5,823 nucleotides of DNA. Source: an uncultured Atopobiaceae bacterium. GTDB taxonomy: Bacteria > Actinomycetota > Coriobacteriia > Coriobacteriales > Atopobiaceae. A program made the translations under genes and the position numbers. The notes below the pieces were generated by a model. That model worked only from the letters and a program-made list of their open reading frames with translations. It did no database searches and had not been told where the DNA came from. Positions 1 to 5,250 of this stretch are shown here, piece by piece (position 1 is the first letter of the stretch; each line of letters opens with the position of its first letter). The DNA is taken from positions 1 through 5,823 of the forward strand of contig CAMYZR010000113.1 of NCBI GenBank assembly GCA_947303905.1. Direction: 5' to 3'.

Positions 1-2
1 TG

Positions 3-1487
3 TCATTGAGACCGGCCGTACAGGTCGGTGATGTCGGCGATACGGCGGGACAGGTCACTCGTCAGCTGGCCTTCCTGCAGGCGCCACTTCCAGTTGCCCT
101 CGAACGTTCCCGGCGTGTTGATGCGAGAGCCACAACTGAGCTCCAGGTAGTCCTGCAGCTGCGCGAAGAACAGCGTGGCCACGCTGGACATGCCCTGTCG
201 CACCATGCCCCAGATCATCCCCTCGTCATCATTGAGCCCCATGTAGCGCTTGGCGAGCCCGATGCATTCCTCGCTCTCCTCGGCAAGCCATTCGCCAAGC
301 GGGGCATTGTCGTGCGTGCCGGTGTAGCACACGCAGTTCTGGGGGATGCCGTGGGGCAGGTGCTCGTTGTCCTTGCGTCCGTCGAACGCAAACTGCAGCA
401 CCTTCATGCCTGGCAGGCCTGAAGCCGCGAGCAGCTCTATGACGTCGGGCGTCGGCGCCCCCAAATCCTCTGCGACGAGCTTGACGTCCGGATTGCCCCT
501 CCTCAGCGCATCTATGAGCTGCATGCCAGGTCCGTCGACCCATTGGCCATCCTTTGCGGTCGTCGCACCCGCGGGGACCGACCAGTAGCGGGCGAACCCA
601 CGGAAGTGGTCTATGCGAACCATGTCGTAGAGGCGTCCCGCGGCCTGCAGCCGGCGTTGCCACCACGCAAAGTCGTTGCTTGCCATGCGGTCGTAGTCGT
701 AGAGGGGGTTGCCCCACAGCTGCCCGTCGCTGCTGAAGTAGTCTGGTGGCACCCCTGCCACCCGGGAGGGATTGTTGCGCTCGTCGAGCTGGTAGTTCTC
801 GGGATGCGCCCACACGTCGGCGGAGTCGAGCGCCACGTATATGGGCATGTCGCCGAAGATGCCCACGCCATGGTCATGGGCATAGGAACGCAGGCTCTCC
901 CACTGCCGGAAGAACAGATACTGGACGTAGGTGAACAGCTGCACGTCAGCTGCCAGCTCGCGCCTGTAGCTCAGGCAAGCGTCGCGCCTGTGCAGGCGAA
1001 TGTCCTCGTCAGGCCATGTGTACCACGCGCCCATGTGGAAATGTCGCTTGACGGCCATGAACAGCGCATAGTCGTCGAGCCAGTCGTCGTTCTCTCGCGC
1101 GAACGCCTGCACGCCGGCCAGGTCACGCTGCCATCCTCGGTCGCAGGCGAGGCGCAGCAGGTCAAGGCGGTTCTCGTACAGGAGCCCATAGTCAACGCAC
1201 GAGGGGTCCGCGCCCCACTCCCGCGCCTCGATCTCCGCCCTGGTGAGAAGGCCGTCAGCAGCGAGAAGGTCGAGATCCACGAAGTTGGGATTGCCGGCAA
1301 ACGCCGATGGGCTCTGGTAGGGGGAATCCCCGTAGCTCGTGGGGCCAACGGGAAGCACCTGCCACCACGACTGCCTTGCGTCTGCCAAGAAGTCCACGAA
1401 GTCCCTGGCCGCCTTGCCCATGGTGCCCACACCGTAAGGCGAGGGCAACGAGAACAGGGGTAGGATTATTCCGCTCGCTCGTTCCAT
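3..1487 (-). CDS. malQ: 4-alpha-glucanotransferase (amylomaltase, GH77)
   Basis: This 494-residue cytoplasmic enzyme transfers alpha-1,4-glucan segments between malto-oligosaccharides, releasing glucose, in maltodextrin and glycogen use. The length is normal for the family and both ends are present; the stop codon lies at the very edge of the window. Visible GH77 blocks are the N-terminal SGIILPLFSLPSPYGVGTMG (5-24), the substrate-loop stretch WQVLPVGPTSYGDSPYQSP (42-60), GDMPIYVALDSADVWA (212-227) and the YFSSDGQLWGNPLYDYD region (250-266). Established catalytic residues all have counterparts: nucleophile Asp293 in VRIDHFRG, acid/base Glu340 in VAEDLG and Asp393 in GTHDN. The start at 1487 is preceded by GAGAGG (1500-1495), seven bases away. 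An ATG seven bases upstream is in another frame. It is transcribed away from the transporter pair; no maltose transport or phosphorylase gene is visible. No promoter could be called with confidence. Function is near certain. Confidence 0.97.
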   Translation of the reverse strand: MERASGIILPLFSLPSPYGVGTMGKAARDFVDFLADARQSWWQVLPVGPTSYGDSPYQSPSAFAGNPNFVDLDLLAADGLLTRAEIEAREWGADPSCVDYGLLYENRLDLLRLACDRGWQRDLAGVQAFARENDDWLDDYALFMAVKRHFHMGAWYTWPDEDIRLHRRDACLSYRRELAADVQLFTYVQYLFFRQWESLRSYAHDHGVGIFGDMPIYVALDSADVWAHPENYQLDERNNPSRVAGVPPDYFSSDGQLWGNPLYDYDRMASNDFAWWQRRLQAAGRLYDMVRIDHFRGFARYWSVPAGATTAKDGQWVDGPGMQLIDALRRGNPDVKLVAEDLGAPTPDVIELLAASGLPGMKVLQFAFDGRKDNEHLPHGIPQNCVCYTGTHDNAPLGEWLAEESEECIGLAKRYMGLNDDEGMIWGMVRQGMSSVATLFFAQLQDYLELSCGSRINTPGTFEGNWKWRLQEGQLTSDLSRRIADITDLYGRSQ

Positions 1488-1593
1488 CGGTCATCCTCTC
1501 GTCGTCTGGTCCCATCTTCAATCAGGGAGAAAGGTCGCTTGACTCGTTGCTGACGGGTGGCTGCACGGGTTTCGCCCAGTGTGGGAAATGCTG

Positions 1594-1619
1594 GGTTGGC
1601 CTAACCTCGCGTGTATACT
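1594..1619 (+). promoter_or_regulatory. Candidate promoter -10 with operator-like inverted repeat ahead of the CHR transporter genes
   Basis: TATACT at 1614-1619 matches the sigma-70 -10 consensus at five of six positions and lies 39 bases before the ATG at 1659. No good -35 is found at 16-18 bp upstream (around 1590-1597). Immediately upstream is the near-palindrome GGTTGGCCTAACC (1594-1606), with GGTT and AACC arms, which could bind a regulator in place of -35 contacts. The -10 is directly visible; the operator role is inference. Confidence 0.35.
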
Positions 1620-1658
1620 CTCCCTAGATGAGGCTTCGACATAAGGAGAATTCGGCCT

Positions 1659-2246
1659 ATGTCAGATATGACGCAGGGAGGGGATGGGCTCCTCCGTAGG
1701 CTCACGGCCCTCTTCCTTGCCACGTTCACCATCAGCGCGACGGCCAACTCGGGATACGCGATCATCGCCGTCATGAGGGACGATTTCGTCAACAAGCGCG
1801 GGTGGTTCACCGAGGACGAGATGAACGACTACATCGCCATCGTCCAGAGCTGCCCTGGTCCGATGGCGGTCACCTCCTCGATGATCGTGGGCTACCAGGC
1901 TGCGGGCCTGCTGGGGTCGTTTGCCGCCGTGCTCGGGGTCATCGTTCCGCCCTTCGCGGTAATGGCGATTGTGACCGTCTTCTATCAGGCCATCGTGAGC
2001 AACCCCTATGTCACCGTCTTCATGCGCGGCATGCAGATGGGTGTCGTGGCCATGCTGCTTGATGTCTGCATCGGGCTCTTCCGCGATGCGACCAAAAAGT
2101 CCCTCGTCTATCCCTTGGCCATCATGGTGCTCGCCTTCCTGTACGTCCGGCTCACGGGATGCTCCATCATGTGGCTCGCCCTCGGATGTGGCGTGGCGGG
2201 TGCCGTAAAGGCGCTGCTGATCAGGCAGGAGGTCGAGGCAAGGTGA
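1659..2246 (+). CDS. Chromate/anion transporter CHR family, first (N-type) half-subunit
   Basis: This 195-residue membrane protein is a single-domain CHR-family (Chromate_transp) protein, one half of a two-gene transporter of the type studied in Bacillus subtilis (ywrB/ywrA), where both halves are needed for chromate export. Family marks are GYAIIAVMRDDFVNKRGW (32-49), the core QSCPGPMAVTSSMIVGYQAAG (63-83, with PGP at 66-68) and several hydrophobic segments (about 72-112, 126-141, 148-165, 169-186). Where relatives usually carry F-G-G-G near residues 29-33, this copy reads A-N-S-G, a real departure. The ATG at 1659 has AAGGAG at 1643-1648, ten bases upstream. Its stop overlaps the next start, so the two are almost certainly co-translated. 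The true substrate is uncertain: family members move chromate and sulfate in known cases, but in an anaerobe another oxyanion is possible. Confidence 0.9.
   Translation: MSDMTQGGDGLLRRLTALFLATFTISATANSGYAIIAVMRDDFVNKRGWFTEDEMNDYIAIVQSCPGPMAVTSSMIVGYQAAGLLGSFAAVLGVIVPPFAVMAIVTVFYQAIVSNPYVTVFMRGMQMGVVAMLLDVCIGLFRDATKKSLVYPLAIMVLAFLYVRLTGCSIMWLALGCGVAGAVKALLIRQEVEAR
2227..2232 (+). promoter_or_regulatory. Ribosome binding site that decides a GTG start
   Basis: AGGAGG lies ten bases before the GTG at 2243, inside the end of the preceding gene. The reading frame is open further upstream to an ATG at 2159, but that extension (28 residues, basic and unlike the family) runs over the transmembrane C-terminus of the first gene. 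The GTG overlaps the upstream TGA as GTGA (2243-2246), the usual arrangement for translational coupling. Confidence 0.75.
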
Positions 2247-2815
2247 CTGACGTGACGCTTCTCCTGCGCATCTTCGTGGCCTTCGTGAGGGTGGGCGCCG
2301 TCGCCTTTGGCGGTGCCTACGCAGCCATTCCCCTGGTCGAGCAGGAGGTGGTTACCAACGAAGGCTTCATGACCTACTCCGAGTTCGTCGACCTGCTCGC
2401 CCTGGACGAGATCACGCCCGGCCCCATCCTCATCAACAGCGCCACCTTCGTGGGCATGAAGCTGGCGGGCATCCCTGGCGCCGTCGCGGCGACGCTCGGC
2501 TGCATCCTGGTGCCGTGCGTCGTGGCGATCTCGCTGCTGTTCCTTTTTCGCAGGTACAAGGACACGACGCTGGTGCAGAGCATCGTTCTGACGCTCAAGT
2601 GCATGGCTCTGGCGCTCATCGTCTCCACCATGGTCAAGCTGGGGATGAATGCGGTCATGCCAGAAGGCTCCACCGTTGAGGCCATGCGCACAGCGTACGT
2701 CATGGCGGTCATGTGCGCGGCATTCTACCTCATGCACTGGAAGAAGCTGAGCCCCTTGCCGGTCATGCTTGGCTGCGGCGCGCTGAATGTCGTGGTCGCC
2801 ATGCTGGGGATGTGA
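2243..2815 (+). CDS. Chromate/anion transporter CHR family, second (C-type) half-subunit
   Basis: With a GTG start at 2243 the product is 190 residues, normal for a single-domain CHR protein. It begins directly with the family's first helix, RIFVAFVRVGAVAFGGAYA (9-27), containing the conserved FGG (22-24), then IPLVEQEVV (29-37), DEITPGPILINSATFVG (55-71, with PGP at 59-61 and the conserved N-x-A-x-F-V-G) and hydrophobic segments at about 72-102, 113-135, 152-164 and 172-190. It retains the canonical signatures that its partner has partly lost. The four-base overlap with the upstream gene suggests a fixed ratio of the two halves, expected to sit in the membrane in opposite orientations as a heterodimer (family knowledge). 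An ATG at 2159 was rejected as start because the extra residues do not resemble the family. Substrate is not determinable from sequence. Confidence 0.9.
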   Translation: MTDVTLLLRIFVAFVRVGAVAFGGAYAAIPLVEQEVVTNEGFMTYSEFVDLLALDEITPGPILINSATFVGMKLAGIPGAVAATLGCILVPCVVAISLLFLFRRYKDTTLVQSIVLTLKCMALALIVSTMVKLGMNAVMPEGSTVEAMRTAYVMAVMCAAFYLMHWKKLSPLPVMLGCGALNVVVAMLGM

Positions 2816-2826
2816 GAGCGCTCATC

Positions 2827-2856
2827 GAGAGGACGGGATGTGTGACGTCCTGCCTC
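2827..2856. terminator. Weak hairpin between convergent genes, possible bidirectional terminator
   Basis: AGGACG (2830-2835) pairs perfectly with CGTCCT (2846-2851) across a ten-base loop, and GAG (2827-2829) can extend the stem to CTC (2854-2856) past a two-base bulge. It sits in the 56-bp gap between the end of the transporter pair and the end of the minus-strand acetyltransferase. There is no T-run on either side, so an intrinsic terminator is only a possibility. Confidence 0.3.
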
Positions 2857-2871
2857 TCTAGGGCCCGTGCG

Positions 2872-3324
2872 CTACCAGTGGACGTACATCCTCGACTCAT
2901 GAGGCTCGCCGTCGCCTTGTGCCATGCAGAAGAACTCCCAGCCGTAGCGCTCGTAGAATCCCACGTGATCGGTGAGCAGGTACAGCGGGGAGATGCCCTT
3001 CGCCCGCATGTCCTCGACGGCTAGGCCGAGCAGGCATCCGGCGATGCCCTTTCCCCGGTGCGCCTCCTCCGTGTAGACCGCACAGACGTTGGGGTTGAGG
3101 TCCTTTCGGTCGTGGAAGTCGTTCTCGATGACACCCAGTCCCCCGACGATGTCCTCGCCATGAAGGCACAGGTACCAGCCGTATGCAGTCTCGTGCCGCA
3201 GGTAGGCATCCATGCACTCTCGGTAGGCCTCCTCCGGGACGCCCCACTTGCTGCTGAACCAACGGGCGGCGGCGTTTGCCAATTCGGGTTTCTCCAGAAG
3301 GGATAGGTATCGATACTCGTCCAT
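2872..3324 (-). CDS. GNAT family N-acetyltransferase
   Basis: This 150-residue protein is a complete small GCN5-related acetyltransferase, which would move an acetyl group from acetyl-CoA to an unknown amine. The acetyl-CoA loop is visible as EEAHRGKGIAGCLLGLA (86-102), with the R-x-x-G-x-A pattern at Arg90, Gly93 and Ala95. Preceding it is the strongly conserved-looking strand pair GGLGVIENDFHDRKDLNPNV (61-80), and the C-terminus carries LLTDHVGFYERYGWEFFCM (116-134). These blocks resemble a recurrent Firmicutes/Actinobacteria subfamily of unknown substrate. The frame is open upstream to 3444, but the extra 40 residues look unlike a GNAT N-terminus. The ATG at 3324 follows GAGG (3334-3331) at six bases and starts the family-like sequence; a GTG one codon earlier is possible. 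A TACACT (3365-3360, minus strand) could be its -10, without a clear -35. Family certain, substrate unknown. Confidence 0.88.
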   Translation of the reverse strand: MDEYRYLSLLEKPELANAAARWFSSKWGVPEEAYRECMDAYLRHETAYGWYLCLHGEDIVGGLGVIENDFHDRKDLNPNVCAVYTEEAHRGKGIAGCLLGLAVEDMRAKGISPLYLLTDHVGFYERYGWEFFCMAQGDGEPHESRMYVHW

Positions 3325-3445
3325 CACGCGCCTCGCTGCCAACGAATTGCCTTGGGTGGAGTGTACCGCTCCGGCTCCGTTGCGTAGCCACGGTCCAGTC
3401 AGAATGCCGCTCGTGGGTCTCGCCAAGATTCTCAGACGAAACACA

Positions 3446-3474
3446 TTGGTAACACGCTACGATGGATGTACAAC
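3446..3474 (+). promoter_or_regulatory. Predicted promoter of the gcv operon
   Basis: TTGGTA (3446-3451) and TACAAC (3469-3474) each match the sigma-70 consensus at four of six positions, with an ideal 17-bp spacer. The implied transcription start near 3481 falls just before the first paired base of the glycine riboswitch (3484), which independently supports it. Part of this region also lies upstream of the divergent acetyltransferase gene. Confidence 0.5.
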
Positions 3475-3483
3475 CGTATATCA

Positions 3484-3647
3484 CCGGAAGACGGGGTCGG
3501 GAGAGACCGCAGCTGCGGCGCCGAAGGGGAGGCGAGAACTCTCAGGCAAAAGGACCGGCTCCTGACGGAACCTTGGAAAGGCTCGCATGCGGGCCACCGA
3601 AGAAGCAATCCGGCCCAGCCGGAGAATCTTTCAGGTCAAAGACAAGG
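3484..3647 (+). promoter_or_regulatory. Tandem glycine riboswitch (two aptamers with leader-linker kink-turn)
   Basis: Both aptamers are recognisable. Aptamer I: P1 3493-3500 with 3555-3562, GAGAG (3501-3505) with CTCTC (3539-3543), a CCGC/GCGG hairpin (3507-3518), the GCCGAAGG core (3520-3527) and CTCTCAGGCAAAAGGAC (3539-3555). Aptamer II: CCTTG (3571-3575) with CAAGG (3643-3647), GAAAG (3576-3580) with CTTTC (3628-3632), a hairpin at 3581-3594, CACCGAAG then GCAA (3596-3608), a TCCGGC/GCCGGA hairpin (3609-3623) and CTTTCAGGTCAAAGAC (3628-3643). The leader CCG (3484-3486), bulge GAA and GA (3490-3491), opposite GA (3564-3565) and CGG (3566-3568) in the linker, form the kink-turn known for this RNA class. 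It lies between a promoter and a terminator directly before gcvT, whose pathway consumes glycine. Because aptamer II P1 and the terminator share bases, ligand binding should permit read-through. Confidence 0.95.
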
Positions 3648-3690
3648 GCACAAGGGCGCGTATGGCGCCTCGTGTCCCTTGTCTTTTTTT
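3641..3690 (+). terminator. Intrinsic terminator controlled by the glycine riboswitch
   Basis: GACAAGGG (3641-3648) pairs with CCCTTGTC (3676-3683). The stem continues through CAC/GTG, one mismatch, AGG/CCT and CGC/GCG, with single-base bulges, to a loop of about five bases around 3659-3663, and is followed by seven T (3684-3690). The 5' arm includes CAAGG (3643-3647), the closing strand of aptamer II, so terminator and ligand-bound aptamer exclude each other. Confidence 0.92.
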
Positions 3691-3721
3691 CATGCGCCGC
3701 GAAGCCAAGGAGGAACGTACG

Positions 3722-4807
3722 ATGGAGCGAAAGACCCCCCTGTACGACGTCCATGTGGAGGAAGGCGGCAAGATCGTCCCGTTTGCGGGGTATCTGCTGC
3801 CCGTTCAGTACGCAACCGGCATCATTGCCGAGCACGAGGCCGTGCGCACCAAGGTCGGCCTGTTTGACGTCTCTCACATGGGAGAGGTCCTGTTCACCGG
3901 TCCCGGTGCCCTTGCCACCATCAACCATCTCTTCACCAACGACTACACTGACATGCCCATCGGGCGCGTGCGCTATGGCGTCATGTGCAACGAGCGTGGT
4001 GGCTGCATCGACGACCTCATCGTCTACAAGTTTGGCGAGGAGGAGTACTTCGTGGTGGTCAACGCCTCCAACCGCGAGAAGGACGTCGCCCACATGGAGG
4101 CCAACCTCCTGCCCGACACCACCTTCGAGGACCTCTCCGATGGCATTGCCGAGCTGGCGTTGCAGGGACCGCGTTCCAAGGAGGTCCTTGCCAAGCTCTG
4201 CGCCACCGAGCAGCTCCCGCAGCGCTACTACACGGCCGTCCGTCACGTCGACATCGCCGGCATCGACTGCATGGTCTCGCGCACGGGCTACACGGGCGAG
4301 TTCGGCTACGAGCTCTACTGCACACCGGCCGAGGCGCCCGCGCTCTGGCATGCGCTCCGCGAAGCAGGCGAGGAGTTCGGCCTCATCCCCTGTGGCCTGG
4401 GCGCTCGCGACACGCTGCGCCTCGAGGCGTCCATGCCGCTCTACGGCCATGAGATGGACGAGGACACCACCCCCCTCGAGGCGGGCCTCCAGCTTGGCGT
4501 ACGCATGGGCAAGGACGAGTTCATCGGTCGCGACGCCATTCTCGCCGCAGGTGAGCCTGCCCGCGTCCGCGTGGGGCTCAAGGCCAAGGGTCGCGGCATC
4601 CTGCGCGAGCACATGGACGTCTACGCAGGGGAGAAGCTCGTCGGCCAGACCACGTCGGGCACCTTCGCGCCGCACCTCAAGTGCGCCATCGCCATGGCAC
4701 GCATCGACGTCGCCCAGGCAGAGGTCGGCACTGAGCTCGAGGTCGAGGTCCGCGGACGTCGCGTCGCGGCGACCGTGGTACCCATGCCCTTCTACAAGCA
4801 CGCATAG
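3722..4807 (+). CDS. gcvT: Glycine cleavage system T protein (aminomethyltransferase)
   Basis: GcvT (361 residues) takes the aminomethyl group from lipoylated GcvH, releases ammonia and forms 5,10-methylenetetrahydrofolate in the cytoplasm. It is full length for the family. Visible blocks are FAGYLLPVQYATG (21-33), VGLFDVSHMGE (45-55), YGVMCNERGGCIDDLIVYK (85-103), SRTGYTGEFGYE (186-197), GLGARDTLRLEA (225-236), YGHEMDEDTTPLEAGL (241-256) and SGTFAPHL (312-319). Asp98 of the IDD motif aligns with the conserved folate-site aspartate (Asp96 of the Thermotoga protein). The frame is open upstream to an ATG at 3587, but that lies inside the second riboswitch aptamer. The start at 3722 follows AAGGAGG (3707-3713) by eight bases and gives the family's usual N-terminus, MERKTPLYDVHVE. 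It is the first gene of the operon, read only when the upstream terminator is bypassed; gcvH follows after 56 bp. Confidence 0.98.
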   Translation: MERKTPLYDVHVEEGGKIVPFAGYLLPVQYATGIIAEHEAVRTKVGLFDVSHMGEVLFTGPGALATINHLFTNDYTDMPIGRVRYGVMCNERGGCIDDLIVYKFGEEEYFVVVNASNREKDVAHMEANLLPDTTFEDLSDGIAELALQGPRSKEVLAKLCATEQLPQRYYTAVRHVDIAGIDCMVSRTGYTGEFGYELYCTPAEAPALWHALREAGEEFGLIPCGLGARDTLRLEASMPLYGHEMDEDTTPLEAGLQLGVRMGKDEFIGRDAILAAGEPARVRVGLKAKGRGILREHMDVYAGEKLVGQTTSGTFAPHLKCAIAMARIDVAQAEVGTELEVEVRGRRVAATVVPMPFYKHA

Positions 4808-4863
4808 GAACGTCTCGCACAACGTCTTAACCAGGCACCAATGACAAGAGAGAGGAAGCAATC

Positions 4864-5244
4864 ATGCCTACCATTCCCGAAGAGCTCAGCTACACCGCAT
4901 CCCACGAGTGGGTCCTGAACGAGGACGGCGTCTACACCATCGGCCTGACCGACTTCGCACAGGACGCCCTGGGCGACCTCGTGTTCGTCAACCTCCCGGA
5001 GGAGGGTGACGAGGTCGTGGCAGGCGAGGCCTTTGCCGACGTGGAGTCCGTCAAGGCCGTCTCCGACGTCTTCAGCCCCGTGACCGGCGTGGTCGCCGAG
5101 ATCAACGAGGAGCTGCTCGATGCCCCCGAATCCATCAACGAGGACCCGTACGACGCATGGTTCGTGCGTGTGAACGAGGTCACCGAGGTCGGCGACCTCC
5201 TCGATGCCGAGGCGTACGCCGCGCTTTGCGAGCAGGAGGCGTAG
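4864..5244 (+). CDS. gcvH: Glycine cleavage system H protein (lipoyl carrier)
   Basis: GcvH (126 residues, normal length) is the shuttle of the glycine cleavage complex: its lipoyl arm receives the aminomethyl group from the P-protein, presents it to GcvT and is reoxidised by dihydrolipoamide dehydrogenase. The lipoylated lysine is Lys64 in VESVKAVSDVFSP (60-72), the canonical site. Other family marks are YTASHEWV (10-17), IGLTDFAQDALGDLVFVNLP (26-45), GEAFADVES (54-62), SPVTGVVAEIN (71-81) and NEDPYDAWFVRV (92-103). The composition is very acidic, as usual for H proteins. The ATG at 4864 has AGAGGAAG (4851-4858) just upstream. The 56-bp gap after gcvT holds two copies of AACGTCT (4809-4815, 4821-4827) but no terminator, so it is read as one operon with gcvT and gcvPA. 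No lipoate ligase or L-protein gene is in the window. Confidence 0.98.
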   Translation: MPTIPEELSYTASHEWVLNEDGVYTIGLTDFAQDALGDLVFVNLPEEGDEVVAGEAFADVESVKAVSDVFSPVTGVVAEINEELLDAPESINEDPYDAWFVRVNEVTEVGDLLDAEAYAALCEQEA

Positions 5245-5250
5245 GGCACC

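Noticed and set aside
543..1463. 306-residue plus-strand open frame opposite malQ (with smaller ones around it).
   Set aside because: It lies fully antisense to a gene with all catalytic residues and shows no domain-like pattern. Long antisense frames are common in GC-rich coding DNA.
1539..1567. TTGACT at 1539-1544 as a -35 box.
   Set aside because: The sequence 16-18 bases downstream (around 1561-1568) has no resemblance to a -10 element.
2159..2242. ATG-initiated extension of the second CHR gene.
   Set aside because: It overlaps the first gene by 88 bases with a basic, non-family sequence. The GTG at 2243 has a better ribosome site and a coupled stop-start overlap.
3360..3426. Promoter for the GNAT gene on the minus strand (TACACT at 3365-3360, TTGGCG at 3426-3421).
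   Set aside because: The -10-like element has no fitting -35 at 16-18 bases, and TTGGCG has no fitting -10. It is mentioned only as a possibility in the gene entry.
3587..3721. N-terminal extension of gcvT from the ATG at 3587.
   Set aside because: The ATG lies in the apical hairpin of glycine aptamer II and the frame crosses the terminator. The start at 3722 has a strong AAGGAGG and gives the family N-terminus.
4809..4827. Two direct copies of AACGTCT in the gcvT-gcvH gap, 12 bases apart.
   Set aside because: Too short to separate from chance and not placed near a promoter-like element.
3542..4861. 439-residue minus-strand open frame opposite gcvT, and a 460-residue plus-strand frame from 3462.
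   Set aside because: Both run over the riboswitch, terminator and gcvT in a wrong frame. The products are low-complexity (Ser/Arg/Pro or Leu/Val/Asp-rich), as expected of shadow frames.
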